Below, in pieces: positions 1 through 14,661 of a stretch of 64,000 nucleotides of DNA (its first letter is position 1; each line of letters begins with the position of its first letter). The stretch spans positions 20,012,415-20,076,414 of the forward strand of contig RSEF01000005.1 of NCBI GenBank assembly GCA_003993805.1, written 5' to 3'. The stretch comes from Himantopus leucocephalus (Eukaryota > Chordata > Aves > Charadriiformes > Recurvirostridae). The notes below the pieces were generated by a model that saw only the letters and a list, made by a program, of their open reading frames with translations, was not told where the DNA came from and ran no database searches. The translations under genes were made by a program, and so were the position numbers.

Positions 1-3000
1 TCACTAGGAAAAAAATATTCCACCAGCTATAGACTACAAGTCACAAAGAAAAAGACCACAACAGTCTGGATCATAGGCATAGGAGAAGGATGAGATTGTA
101 TTTACCAAGTTCTACCCTACTGCACCTAAACACAGGTCTTGCCTGCTTTGGGATACCAACCCATCAACAGCAGCATAAACACAACATGATGCAGTTGCCA
201 CCCACGTTGGAAGGGCATAATTTGCACTCCAGAACCTTTCTTGGGAAAGGATGAACCCAGCTTAGTTCTCAGAGGCAATATACAGAGCCAAGTTTGGACT
301 CTGTTGTAAGCAGCCACCTACAATGTGGTTTCAATTTGCAGTGATGAAAATGAAACTTTTTTCCCCATAGGAGACAATTACCTTTCATTACACTCTTCCT
401 ATTATTTATTGGCATCTACTTGAAAAATACCTCTTTTATGAAAAATTGCCTCATTTCCTTGCAGAAGTAAGATGAAACTATAAATCTACATGTCAAAACA
501 CTGTACCTACCCAAAGATATGGGAAGTTTTGCACATCTCTGGTGTAACCGCTACCCTATTGTGGCATGGCCCTGCTTGGTCTTCATCATCAATCATGCCT
601 GACCTACAAAACAGGACACTCCAGGGACTCCCTGCAGTCTTATTTCCCAACTATGCAGCCGTAAGTCTACTGGAAACTCTTGTTTTCCTTAGAAGAAAAC
701 CTAGGTGCCCAGGCAACCCAGCAGATTGGGGAGGAGGTGGAGAGATGCACACTCAAGTCCTGTCCTGCCTTGTGGTAAGAACATCAGGAAGGTGTCAGAC
801 CAGATCTGCAAGGCACACCGCAGAGTAAATCCATCACACAGCTTATGCATAACCAACAATTCAAAGTGATAGGGAATCATTTTTCTCCAGAGGAAGAGAT
901 CTTCGAACAAATTTAGCAATAAGGAAGTTCAGCCACTCATATATCAGTAACATATCCAGAGGTTTAGCACATCTTATGTAAAGTCTGTTCTTTAAAATAT
1001 TTAATTTAAGACTGTTGTAACAAGTTTACTAAACCAGGTAAATGTATGGTCACACACATTTACAGAATAAGCCTAAATTTCCATGCAGCACTTGATTTTT
1101 ACCTTAAATAACCAAGTTTACTAAGCAACTAATTTTAATTTGTCTGAAAGGCCACTGCTTAAAACAGGTTCTGTTGGAGATAAGAGATATGAGTCCAGAT
1201 GCTCATTTCAGATACGCTACTGTAACTAAGACAAACATCAGACCCGTTCTATGAAGTCAAAGCCTGATCTGAAAGTAATAAATCACAACTTTTTTGTTTT
1301 ATATATAAGTTATGCTCGTAAACTTCCTCAGGCCTTTGGATTTTTATATTTGTAATTAAAACAAGAAATATGATTCATAACTTATTAATGACAGAACCTG
1401 TTCTTACCTAAGCTAAAACAGTTCTTGTTTAACATAACACTAAATTGTGTTCCAGTCCTAAAAGAAGCCATAAACACAAAAAAGGATCCATTTCATCCAC
1501 TGGGTGGTAAGGGATTTTTTTGGTAAAGTTTTTCTAAAATAGAGAGTAATGCACTCTTTATGCAGCCCCACACATGCAGCAGGCATAAAAACAGAAAAAT
1601 GCAGTAGGAGATGCAACCCCCTTCATCTTCAGCATCTACCATAGGGCAGTAAAGAATGAAAACCTTCTGGGAAGAACCAAATGGAAATAGACTGAGATTT
1701 CACTTTCAACACAGAAAGGAGTTTTGTAACCAATTCATGTGTCATAGACTGAGAGTTTGGTCACTCTGAGAAGGCGACCCCGATCCTCGATTCACTCAGC
1801 TGCAGGAACATCGCTCTCCAGCAAAATTCACTGCAAGACCTCTAATCATAGTAATTTCTTAAAATAAACGGTTAACACTCTATGGTCTAAGCCTAGCATA
1901 ACCTTTTGTCCACAAGTCTCAAGCAGACCGCCCTCTAATAACTACTTAATATCAGGAGTTTCATGAAGACAGCATCCCATTTCTTGTCTGGAGATATATT
2001 GAAAAGCTGAAGATGCTTTGCTGTGTCATGTCCCCCCTCCACTATTTGTGGTCTTTAAATTCATGCAGTCCTGGGGCTGCTCTGAAAAATTCTCCATTTT
2101 GCTACAATTTCATACCAGCTGCTGTGCTGGCCAGAGCGCAGTGTACAGTACATTCAGGACACTTCTATTTCAATTCTTGATGAGCTGGCAGAGGCCCTAA
2201 ACTAACAGCACACTTGTTCATCAGGTAGCACCACAATGTCAATTGAGACACATTTTTGGATTTTCTTCCCAGTTTTGCCACTTTGGTTTTTGTGTGACTT
2301 CAAACAAATCACTTCTGCATACATTTCAAATTTTCCTTTTTTATTTCGAGTTTGCAATATATTTTTCTGCCTTAGTAAGGTGCTACAAGGCTTACTTACT
2401 AATTGTAAAACACTAACAAAAGGTACTTTATAAAAATCGCAAGTTACTTATTATTATAATAAGCTTTATAGCTCCTGGCTTCAGTCCTTACAATATTTTG
2501 TAAGCAGGGTGTGAAGCAGAAGCAGCATACTGAAACTACTGTGTCATCTTCTTCACAAGAGCTTCTCCACCTCTTATTACACTGCCTACAATGCTTAGTG
2601 ATCTGTACAAACACATAGTGAACTAATAGAGCTTTTCAGTATAGCTGAAAGGGAAAAGAGAGAGGGTTTCCTCATGTGTATGGTATGCTCTAATTCTGCT
2701 CAGCTGTATAATATTCAAAAAAAGAATGATGACAAGCTTTCTGACGTACCCGGCAAGAGTCATCATGAATGTGATACAAACTGAATCCAAAAATAGATGA
2801 CTACGTGCTTCAGAAAGAAACAGAAAGAGGCCTTCCCATAATTTGCAATAAGGAAACCACCTGAGCTTATCGTAAAACAGAACTCAGATCGCTGCTGGGC
2901 TGAGCAATCATTTGTCACCAGACGGGTATATGTAGGTTGTTGCTGGATGCGATCTATGGTGAGCTGCACAAACATGTTTCTGTAATGAGCATGCACAGTG

Positions 3001-3504
3001 GTTTGCTTTTCTACAACATGGAAATGTTACTCAAATGTGGGTGACTGCACAGCAAGAAGTATTCCTTAAAATAATTCATCATGATGCACTAAATTTATTT
3101 CTGACGGAATGCCGCAGCTGAGCGGAATGTAAATCCTTCGAGTTAACTGGCTACTTGTATTTTCACTGCTCTCCTTCATGACTGTCCCAACCTACAAGGC
3201 TAGAGAGAAAATATCAAACAAGCAAACTGTTAAAAGATGTTGTGGAAAGTACTCCAAACACCAGTGATTTTTACTGCAGTAAGGTCTAGCAGTTTTTTTT
3301 ATTTTCATTGAAGGCCTGATTCTCATGGTATAAAAATCACTGTTAAAGAATCTCATTGTCAACTGGTGCTGTGCTGACTGCCACTTGACCTCCGTAATCA
3401 CAAACTCTAAAATTACAGCTGGACAGCAGAGGATGCAGAGAGCACACAAAAGCTCAAAGCTTAGAGCAGCCAGAACATGGAGAATCCAATTCCATCGCTA
3501 GCAC

Positions 3505-3565
3505 TGACTTGAAAGGTGGCCTTGGGCAGTTCAGTTGAATTTTCTGTGCCACATCAATGCAATGG
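3505..3565 (+). mobile_element. possible MIR-like fragment
   Basis: GGCCTTGGGCAGTTCAGTTG followed by TTTCTGTGCC and AATGGGTATGG resembles the conserved MIR core in sense orientation. It is short and diverged. Confidence 0.4.
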
Positions 3566-6500
3566 GTATGGCACTGTACTATTAGCAGCAATACTCAAAT
3601 TAAATGAAGTCAAGCCTCACTAGGAAAAAAAGAAGTGGTGGCTCTGGTACGAGAAAAGCTATCCCGTAACGCGTTTTTATTTTCATAAAGGGATCTGCTT
3701 TCCTTTTCTTTTTTTTTTTTTTTTCCAAAGGCATCTATTTTCCTTTTCCCTTTTCCAACAGAACAGCCCTAGCAGTGAATGCAGGTCCCATGTTTTCAAG
3801 CCTCGGCTATATCTCATCATATTTATTCACCCACAGCCTTCCACATACTATTACATTTACATAGGAACAATGTAAACCCAGAGAGATTTGCAAATATTTT
3901 GACTGCATCCAACGATTAAGTACTGTCAACCGGCCATTCAGACAACATGGAAGTGGGAATAATACCTGATCCTTTGTTTGGAAAGCAGGAGACACCCCTA
4001 GTCACCATCTCAGTTCTGTGCTCCTCATGGGATGCTGCCACAGAACTCGCTACAGTGACTCCAGCGTGCTACTGGAATGGCGCTACAGTGGAACAGTAAA
4101 TCCTTTCAGTGCTGGGTTCCCCCCTGTGTGCTCATAATAATTCTCATTCTCAGTCATCCTTCCCTTTTCTGGAGCAAGGATTATGAAGAAGGGGAAGAAT
4201 TTTGAGCAATGTTTTTTGCAATCTCCAACTCCTTATGGGTTTCCAAACTGCAGTCTGTATTCACAGATCAGCTCTTCCACAAAATGTAAGAGCAAACCTT
4301 ATTTTTAAAAGAGCTTCTGTATCTGTATTTTATTCATGAAAGAAAATTAAATTTGTTGTAAGTGTACGAGTTTTATGTGTTTAGTAAGCATAGTTTTAAA
4401 GTTAAGCGGCTGTTAGTAGACTGTTACTCGTACCAGTTAAACAGGTTTCTCACAATGCATTGTAATATGCTTTCCTATTGAAATTATTTAAAGCACATTC
4501 TATTACCAATTTCTTAATTTTGTTATTTATGATAAAACTGTAAAGATGAAACTCCTCATTTTCAAAGGCAGAGCTAAAGTACATACACAAATTCATAAGC
4601 TATTATGATTAAGAACAGCTGAGCTGCAAAGAAAAAACTACAACAGAATGAAAGAGAAAAGTGCCAAGCCAGATCAAAGAAGTGGGTGAACAAGCCTGGA
4701 AAGACCTATTTAGCTAGGAATCTAACCAGCTTCTCAGACAAATAACAAGAGCTCCCACTGCAATCAGAATGCAACATATCTTCATCCTAACACTGCATTT
4801 CTACTAGGAGGGCATTTTCACAATTACCAGTATTCCTAAAGAATGGTATGGGGGAGATTATCCTAGTCACAGTCATGGTCTCAGAAACCATTAAAACCAG
4901 TTGGGTGCACACCCACATTTAGGGAGCGATGCTCATATGCCAGTTGTCCAGGCTAGCCACATCCTGTCCTGGCCCTAAATCACTCCAGCTACTGACTTGT
5001 TTGTATTTGCAACCAAAATGTTTTAATCTCTCAGATTAAGTTATTCCGAGACGTGCACAGTGTAAAATAAAAGAGAAGTTGTTCTCCTTACAATCCAAAA
5101 CTCAAGCCCCACTGTCTCAGCTTCACTGTGTTTTGGGGATGGCTTTTTGTTTTTTCTGCTCATCAAAAAGAGGCACCAAATACCCACAATGAGACACGCT
5201 TCTGATTCTACAGCAGTTGTAAGTACACAAGCATGCTGGATAAAACCCGACAAGTTCCTTCTTAACGCTCATGAAGGGAAAGGAGTTACCAGGAGGACTC
5301 AGTTCTGCAATGACAAAGCTTTAATTAATAGGTTTCAGCATAACGCAAAGGTGGTTTCTCTGCAATCCCTTTGCTGAAGCCTGGGACCAGGAGAGACTGG
5401 GAGAAGCTCCCTCTCTCTGTCTGGTTTTACAAGCAGTATACCTGTACAAACCAGCAGCCAAGACTCTCACATCACAAACGTCCCACTCGCTAAATCCCAG
5501 GACACAGATGACGAGTCATACAGGGAGTTTGCATGAGGTTGTTTTGCGTTATAAAAGGGTTTTACCAGCACACATTTCAGACGACTTAAAAACCCAGTAG
5601 GGGCTTCCTGAATAACGTGGCTGACCCAAACTCATACCAATAAAACTTCTGTATCGGACCAAACTGCCACCTAGTATTTTAACATCACATATTATGCAGG
5701 GAAGCTGTTTTAGAGAGCTTTAAGTGCTATATATTTGTTCTACTTCCTCACGTCTCCAGTGATTCTGTAACTGCCAGGAGCAAATGGTACCCAGCTGCAC
5801 AGTTAGAGACACAAACATCAATATTTCTCAGGTCACTTTCAGGGAGTTCACTATTAAGCATAAAGACAAGATGCCCGCTGTAACCCGTTTTGCGCTGCTG
5901 TGCTTTGTCTAGCCAGAGAAAGCAATGGCCCATTTCTTGACCTGTATTGTGTACAGGGCTTCTCTGTGGCAAATTTACAGTCTGAACCTGATTTCAGGTA
6001 TGTACTTTAAATGAGCAGAGCTGTATCCAGCGGCACACGGAGAGCAGGCAATCCTGGCTCTCAGCCCTCTTCAGCTTCTGAATCCTTGTGTGCAAGAAAT
6101 GAAAGAGCTGGTCACATCCGCAGAGTGGAATGAATTAGCTACTCACAAAAGATAACATTTTACTCAAGACCACTGTTCACTGAATAAGAAAGTGCTGAAA
6201 ACGTCTGCATTTCTGTAACGTGAGTGTGTGTTTAAGAGTCCCCTCTGGATAATCTGCATGTAAATGAGGCAACATTAGTTGCAAGTATCTCTGGAAACTT
6301 AAACTGGCTACACATTCTGAAAGTTAAGTAAAAACAGAACCATGGGAGAGAACCCCTAATTACCACATAGCGAGGGTACTGATTAAAACCATCAGGGCAA
6401 GGATCCTGTGTTTCATTAAATAAATACACCAAGTTCAGCTTTATTGTTATTTTAGCTGATGAAGGAAAAATAAAGTCTACCTCTGCGTGCATGAAATTAC

Positions 6501-7968
6501 CTAAATTCAAAGACTCACTGGCAACAGACATAGAATAGCGCAGGATTTTTTTCCTAATGTTTGTATTTAAGTAGCTCACTACAGTTACTTGGGTGAATAT
6601 GAAATACTGAAGCACAGTTAACCTCTGGCGTTTTAGCGTTCAATATAGAGCCATTTCTTTGCATTTCGCATGGCAGGGTGTAACTAATAAATGTAACATT
6701 AGAATACTAATTTAATCATTTTTTGAACTAAAAGCAGAGAAGAACTAGAGAGCGTTTTGGTATAACGGACACCACCACCTCATTTATTCTCCAGCTTATA
6801 GGGGTTTTTGCTGCTTTCTGGCTACTGCAGAGTATTCAAAACCGATTGCCAAGAGCTTGAGCAAACAACCTTAGTGAGGTCATTTCTGGGTAGCAATTTC
6901 ACAGAGGGTTTACTTCAATTAGGGAAAGACAGACACGAATTTGTATGTAGGGAGCAAGTTTCCTCTTGCTACTAGCAAACTCAATTTGCTTACACTATTC
7001 AGGACAGGAGAACACCATTTTCTGGGGTATACAAGTATTTACAGTCTATACTTCATTGGTAAATAAAATGTATTAGTTAGGATTACCTGTGCTGACATTT
7101 CCAGAGTTTATAAGTACGTCTAAAAGATGTCTCTTCCCTTTCCATCAGTACTGCCAGCCTCAGAGGGGACTCCACAACCAGAACTGATACTGCTGGCTAA
7201 TGGGATCCAGCCTCTTTGAGGAACGTTTCAGCATAATCTCAACGTTTTCACGGAAGAGAAAGTCACAAGTCTGATCAGTTATTTCTACTAATTACTTTAA
7301 GAGGCCCTCAAGAGCTGAACAAAGTCAAAACAGAGTAACTTCCAGCGTCCTGGTCTCCACCCCACTCTCTTCAGAAGTTTTATAACCTAGAAGCAAAATA
7401 AATGAAAGATGGAAGAAAAGCAGTGTAGCCACACTAAAACTCTCACAGTCACCAGCATTGTTATTTTAATTGGTATAAAATTCTCGTCAACTGCTGACCT
7501 ATATATTATTAGTCTGTTAATTTTTGTCGGTGATGTTCTGTTTTTAAGGGTCATGTAAGGCTAAGACATAATCCTGTACCTTTTTTCCTGGGCAGCTGGT
7601 GTAAGGAAGAAGGGGCAGCTCGTCTTTAGAGCCACATTTTCCAAAGAAGCATTGAATGAGTCTTTGGTTTGTGAATGCTCCACATCATAATGCAGTAGGT
7701 AGAGAAACTAAAATATTTGCTTCTCAGTTCTCCACTTGCATAGAGCAGAGTGACCTGATTTTCCAAGTACATATAGTCAGCATTCATGTAAGCAACTGCA
7801 ACTTAAGAAGGGCAGTCAGTGATAAACAATGACAACAAATTGAAGTCTGCAGCTGGCTACAACCAACAGATCCTACTTTCCTATCTCCCAAGCTTAAAAT
7901 GATCAGGCAGGCTATGCCTTCAACACTGGTTGTGGGGGACAGGACAGGAGGAGGGGGAGGAAAACAAG

Positions 7969-8046
7969 AAAAAAAAAAAAAAAAAANNNNNNNNNNNNNN
8001 NNNNNNNNNNNNNNNNNNNNNNNNNNNNAAAAAAAAAAAAAAAAAA
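7969..8046. repeat. poly-A tract containing a 42-base assembly gap
   Basis: A run of A residues (7969-7986) leads into 42 N bases (7987-8028) and resumes as A (8029-8046). The gap sits inside a homopolymer, so the true length is unknown. Confidence 0.95.
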
Positions 8047-9034
8047 CACTGAAACTTGAGACTAGATCTCAGGCAGAAGCAGATCTCATGTCAGACCTCA
8101 AACTCTTAACTTTGAAGAGGTGTCTGGACAGCAAAAATACTGATATTCTCATACACCGCAGTAACATTGACAACATAGCTCCAATTCAGTTAAGAGAGCT
8201 CAAGGAGTTTGCAAGAAGCATGCAGTAATATATGACCGCCGCACAGAAGACTTCAGGGATTTTTTTGTTGGTTTATTTTTGTTGGGTTTTTTTGTGGGGT
8301 TTTTTGTTTTTATTTTAAAACATTAGAAATAGTTTTGACTGCACAGATGGCTACAAGGGAACACAATAATCACTGCTTGTGGTAGCAAGAAACTCACTCA
8401 CTAGTGATGAAGTCATTTCTCTCTGGAGACTCCCTAAGAGCAAGTGATGTCTCAGTTTCATGCTCTGGCAAAAAGAAAATTCTGCATTTGAAACCTCTCT
8501 TTTCCCATACTTGTTCACCGCATACAAAGCCACAATCTGGCTCACTACAGTCTGTCAAGTCTGCGACTTCAGCAACATCAGGACATGTCCCTCGCCAGCG
8601 GGGACTGCAGCAGCGGTTGCAAGCAGTAAGCCTGGACCCAATCAGTCTGGGCTCATTCTTGCTTTTGCCACAGGGCTGTCATATGACACTTCATCCTCCC
8701 ACGCTTGTTTCTGTCCAACTGCACTGCGAGTCCTCTGGCCCAAAGATGATGCCTAATAAAGCGTTAGCATCCAAGCCAGGGCAAGCATGGTCCGAGGACA
8801 GGGTTTCCGGGTGTTTTTCCAGCACAACAGCATGGCAAATCATCCAAGACCTTGTGACGCTAATATACAATGCGAGGCATTCTGTAAGTGACAGGGGACA
8901 TGACGGCCACTGACAGCTAAGTATGAATGCATGGTCACAAGGCAATGTAACATACTTGTTTGTGAAGTTCTTTCATTGACTGAACTTTAGATACTCTCCA
9001 AAAGGTTAGAGGCATCATTTAGCTTTATTTAACA

Positions 9035-9155
9035 CATGGATTAAAAACAGAGACACAAAGAGAGGAAAAATCACCTGGCCAAGAAGTTATGCAACAGCTC
9101 AGTACCACAGTGAAGCCAAGTCTTCAGAAACCAGATAGGAGTCAGAAGACCTGGG
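9035..9155 (-). mobile_element. MIR-like (CORE-SINE) relic
   Basis: The order GATTAAAAACAGAGACACAAAG, AATCACCTGGCCAAG, then GGAGTCAGAAGACCTGGG follows the reverse complement of the MIR core region. The match is imperfect and was judged by eye only. Confidence 0.55.
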
Positions 9156-9396
9156 ATTGCCAACTGTTTTGGAGAGAGCCTCCCGATTGCTGCCTCCTCC
9201 TTGCCACACTTCTGCCTTTTCATCTCTGGAGCTCTGCCGCTGCTTCCCTGCACTCTGCCTGGGCAGAATTCAACAGCAGCTTCTAACCAGAAAGGCCTTT
9301 CCACACTCAAGGTGAGGCACAGATGATGGTAGACCACGTAATAGTACTGTGTGTAATGTATACAGTACTCATTTGGCAGAATGATGGTGAGCAGAG

Positions 9397-9963
9397 AACA
9401 CAGGAGCTGATACTAGGGTCCATATTGTTTAGTATCTTCATAAACAGCCTCAGCAAGTTTGTGGGTAACACTGTTTTAGGCTCCCAACTGCAAGAGGGAT
9501 GTGGATAAACTGCAGAGAGACAAGCAGTGGGTCTCTGCCTGAAAATGGTCAGGGACCTACAGAGCATAGCCTTCAAGGAGAGGCTGAGGGAACTGGGTTT
9601 GTGTAGGCTGGCTATGAGGACTTTAAGAACCAATTTTTAAAAAGTTACCATTCCAATAGTTGCAGGCTACAAAAGTTACAAAGTCAAATTCTTCTCAGGA
9701 GCGCCAGATGGTGCATCAAGGGCACCGGCCACAAACTGCGGCTTAGGAGGCTCCGGCTGGACATTTGGACAACTTCTTCACTAAAGAGTGAGCAGGTTGC
9801 TCAGAGAGGCTGTGGGATCTACCACATAGATGTTTTCAAGATTTAGAGAGGCAAAGCCATTGCTCACCTGACCTAGTTCTGGCAGGAGTCCAGCTATAGG
9901 TGGGAGATTGGACTAGATGACCTCCAGGAGCTCCTCCTAACCAGCATTTCAGTGATTCTAATG
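9397..9963 (+). mobile_element. decayed CR1 LINE 3' portion in ABTB2 intron 1
   Basis: The first 110 bases encode a remnant of the reverse-transcriptase end (FSIFINSLSKF followed by a ruined catalytic box). The rest matches the CR1 3' UTR through CTGACCTAGTTCTGGCAGGA (near 9868) and GATTGGACTAGATGACCTCC, ending in GTGATTCTA. Internal deletions and stops show that it is inactive. It lies antisense to ABTB2. Confidence 0.9.
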
Positions 9964-10521
9964 TGACCAAGTAGTTACACAGCGCAGTCAAGATTTCCAG
10001 CTCCCAAAGCATTCATGTAGCATTCCAAAGCTCCCAAAGCATTCTTGGGTCTAATTCATAAGCTCACAGTACTTTCACAATGAATGAATTGAAGATACTT
10101 TAAAAAAGCCCCAAAATCTGGAAGAACACTAGGAGGAGAACTGCTAGCCCGTGCAACTTCTCTGATGTCAGTGGGGATGCTGAATGTAACATAACATTAA
10201 TGAAAAAAAGCCTACAAGATACATCTATACAAAACACTTCATTCCTTTCTTAAGTGCTGCTTTTGTCCTAGCTTGTCATAAGCTGAGGAAAAGATAGGGG
10301 CAAAGGGAGGAAGGAAGCACATAATTCACTGCCCATAAAAATAAATCTAATATTCATTAAAGGCCTGAACGTTTTGAGTAGAACTAAATACTTAAGCAAT
10401 GCTTAACGCCTTCAACACCACTGCCTGTTGTGTCTGAATGTTGTTACCAAAGAGTGGCTGATAACTTGCATTAGGAAGTTGAGGCCAAAGAATAATGTCT
10501 CCCAAAGCAGCCAATTGGAAA

Positions 10522-10539
10522 AATAATAATAATAATAAT
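10522..10539. repeat. (AAT)n microsatellite
   Basis: Six AAT units in a row in ABTB2 intron 1. Confidence 0.85.
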
Positions 10540-13500
10540 CTGTGAACAGCTGTGCGATTGCTGCACAACAGTTGTGGGAAAGCAGTGCGATAAGGTCAGA
10601 TTCTGATCCATTACATCACTGTGCATTGAGACAAGCTCTGCTGCAGACAGAAGCCATTATAGATGTAAAATAAGCTCAGAGTCCAGTCCACAATCTGTAG
10701 GATAGACAGCAGAATGCAGCTCATTAGCATAGCTACATGAATGCTATTAGTCAAACAAAATTATTACTACGTTGCTCTCAACCTCAGCTACTCACTGCGC
10801 CAAGCCATGCGTGTTTTAAGAGAAGACACAATTCAGACCCCAAGAGATCTCATTCTGGTTCACCTCATACGCTTCTACTAACTGTTACATCCAATTAAGG
10901 CTGCCAGTTTTATGAACTACTATATATTAAAGAAGACCACAAACCTGACTGCACCCTCCCAATAAAATGAAAATGCTGGTTGAGTACCTTCCTTAAAAGC
11001 TGAATGAAAGCTTGATACTGTGGTTATGATTGCATTTAGGTTTGCAGGAATAAACAATTGTATTATGCTCCTATTCAACCATAGAGCAGGTTTCTCACCA
11101 AATGATTCAATCTTTTTGAAAGGTCATCTACTGAACCCTTCCTCCATCTCAAAACAAATCTAGGTTTTAATGGTCAATCCATTTACTCACAGTACTCAAA
11201 AATCTCTGCAACAACATGATTATAATGTAGTAAGCTCTTCTGATACCACTAGGACTACACAGGGGATATATAAGAAAGACACTGCCCCAAGGAACGTTAA
11301 GAGTCTAAATACAGAATAAATTCTCTTATAAAATGAGCATTGGATTTTTTGAGCGGAAGGGAGATGGAGAAGTTGGTTTATTTCTCTTTTCTCCCTCCTG
11401 AAAGACTTGCAGGAAAAATGAGAGCTTTTGTGTCGGCAAGGATTCAACAGAGATAAGAAGCCACTACCCCAGGACAAAAATTTTCACATGGCAGCCATGG
11501 AACAAGATGAGAGTTCACAACAGTTCTTCACTTGTGCAGGTATTTATACAGCCGCCTTCTACTCCTAAAAATCAGTAGTAAAAGGACAGCCAATTCTTCA
11601 ACAGGAATCCATTTTGGTTTTGCTCCCTATTATAACTTAATTTGATGCTCTTAACCTGCAGATGTGAATACATCACATATTTCTTAGCATGCCTGGCACT
11701 CAAACGAACAATAGATGCAAGAAGCTTTTTTAAATAATAAATTAAGGTTAAACCGACTAATGGGTTCTTTAACATGTTATGTTGATTTTGTTCCAAAATA
11801 AGCAGCTGCTTTATATAAACTGCTTCATTTCTCTTCAACAGCAAACAACAAAAAGTAGGAGAAATCACTCCCACACGAGACTTTTAAAGTTCACGTTGTT
11901 CATCACATAACAAGCACAGAAAGTAACCTGTTGCCCCTGGACAACAGAAAAGTGTCCTCAGATGAACCAGTCCTATAAAATGAATACTATACATTTTTAC
12001 AGATATTCACTGAGCAAACTCCTTAGTAACACTTAAGAAAACAGCAAGGTTAGGAAAGCAGCTGATTCTGAGTTCACATCCATATTCAGACACAAAAGTC
12101 AAATTAGAATTTGTCTATCAACCCTTAATTAAGACAACTCGAATACAACTTTTCTGTCATCTTCTAGAAATCCCTATGGGTGACAAAGTCCAATGAAGCT
12201 AGCCCATGCAAGATTCATGAATACTTTTAAGCAAGAAATATTGTACGTCCCCCCACAACTGGCTCAAGGGACTTAACAGAAGATCATGTACCTCTAAGCA
12301 AAACACAGATTGAAAATACAAGTGACAGTAGCTTCTCACAATTGTGGAATATCAGAAGGAGCTATAATCCACAACAGATTGTTCAAATCAGCCTTACTCA
12401 ATCACTCGAGCACTTCTTTGTTATGTACTCTCATCAGAGAAATACTTGGCAGTGTTCACATGTAAATCAGCAGCAGCTTTTTGGATCACCTCTTTTAATG
12501 TAGAATCAGCTCAAACTTTTCAGAATTATGATGTTTCGCTAGAACGCTTTTCAGAAATACAATGCGCTGCTGAAGACTCAGGCAGATGGCTTGGCTGAGA
12601 CTGTTCAAAATTTGAAGAGTGTCTCCAGTCAGATTTTATTTAGAATAAAAAATAAAAATCAGCAAGTCTTTTTGAGATTATATTACACACAAAAAAGCAG
12701 CAGTTACTGGAAGATACAGGGTCATGAAATAGACTGCCTCATTCACTGATCCCAGCCCTGGGGTTAAATGCTACCTAAGTTATTTGATTTCTAAATTGGA
12801 TTAATTGGTAGCTTCACTCTCTTTCTTGGCAGATACATCACCATTGCATCCGGCAATATTTGGCACTGTAACACGCAGACCTCACCTTATTCCTATTCAC
12901 AGTTCCACTCTTCCACGCAGCTGAAAAGGGACTACATACACAACTAAGGCAAGCAGGAAGCAGTCCTTACAGCCAAATAAAAGCTACGCTTGGAAAATGC
13001 CTGGAGAACAAGCCACCCTCTTGTATGGTTCCCTTCAGTCAGAATTAAAAAGCCAAGACAGGCCTGTGAGAAAAAGTTTTAATTCAGGTGTTTGCCACAA
13101 GAAGTTTGCCGAGTTCCTATTCTGTCTGTCCAGAACGTATCACTAGCATAACACTCACTGTTGCTGTTATTTTTTAATTAAGAAGCATCTTCTATACAAA
13201 GATTAAATTAGCAGCTGATGGAGAAATTATCATCTCCCATCACCTGTCAAGGGAGCAGTTGCACACTACTCTTTAGACACACTGGAAGCTTTGCAAATAA
13301 TGCAGTTCATTACCTGTTGATTATTATGCTTATTCTCTCATTGACAGATAAGAAAACTGTTTGCTGTCCAAAGCAAGTCACCTCTGTACTCCCTGTTTCA
13401 ACTTACAGTTCAAAGACAAGACATTGATAACTCTGACCCCATGGTCTACCCAGTGCTGGTAAGCAGAGATGGATCACTTTCTAAACACCTTCTGCATCCC

Positions 13501-13885
13501 TCTCTCTTGACAGACCATACATGGAGCCTCCTGTGGCGATACTCTCAACTCTGTGTGTTTGACTAGTACACAGAACCCAGGCCTTGTTCCCCAAAAACAA
13601 ATCCAAATGCCAAAGTCGTGGCAAGTCCAGTGTAAGAAGTGGAGGAGGAGGCTGCTCTTCCATTTGACATGCCAAGATAAAACTCTGCGTGGCCCCTTCA
13701 CGTGTGTCAGGGGCACGATTCTCCTGCTTTACTCTTCTTTCAGACCAGTGTGGCCAGTTAAGTGAGGGTTGAATCAGGCCCCTCATGTATAAATGGATCA
13801 TTTGAAGTTATACATGTTACTTTACATGGAAAAAATTCAAGCTTTTAAAAAATGAGCATATAAAATATAAAAAGACATTTAAAGT

Positions 13886-13908
13886 GCGCACACGCGCGCG
13901 CACACACA
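13886..13908. repeat. mixed (CA)n/(CG)n microsatellite
   Basis: Alternating purine-pyrimidine run (CACACGCGCGCG then CACACACA), a candidate for Z-DNA, in ABTB2 intron 1. Confidence 0.85.
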
Positions 13909-14661
13909 AGCCAGTTTTACTTTGCACTGCCTGTGCAGTAGAACAGATAGCCTGTTCTCTGACTCTCTTTTAACTGCAAACCTTATACTAGCTGTGTATA
14001 TTTTGGACTCCTTCCCATCCTACCATGATTTCCTGTCTGAGTCTGCAGCCCATGGCAACAGCAGAAAATTGGAGTGCAGGCTCTGCAGATGGTGGTAGGG
14101 CAAATGCCCTCTGCCAATTTAGTATCTTCTTCCATAACATATGCATTATCTAAGTCTTGACTATATGGGAAGAGTTACCTTCATGCTAAGAAATTATATT
14201 CATTTCGATTTATAAATTGTGCTTGCCTTAGGAAAGCTCTGGCCTTCTGCAGTGAACATGAAAAACCACAATAACACAGCCTTACATATACATCATCAGA
14301 CTATAAAAAGGAAAATGATATTCTGAACTGCTTTCAAGGTAGAAGAAAATTCAGAGTTTTATCACTCAATTCCAGCAGGGCACAGGTCACCGTGACTGTT
14401 TAAAAACAAAGCAAAACAGTTCCCTCCCCAAATCTATTGATGTGCAGCGCATACATCATCCCACAAAATAACCTATGACGAAAGCTGCAATTCCACATGT
14501 CTGAAGCAAAAATATGAGACCCAAGATTATATACACAGGGAAAAGGTGCCAAAAACAATTCCAGCATTGCTTTCCATCGGGAAATGTAGTGTTAAACACA
14601 TGAATCTTCCTCAAGTGGCTTTAATAAGCAACTCTGCATCTGGCATTGCCCTGAGAGAATT

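Noticed and set aside
13218..13427. MIR-like resemblance (GACAGATAAGAAAACTG and CCAAAGCAAGTCACCT)
   Set aside because: Only two short matches in an unclear order; too weak to call as an element.
13474..13801. Overlapping 80-, 106- and 70-codon frames on both strands in ABTB2 intron 1
   Set aside because: Mutually overlapping frames with no family similarity; likely chance.
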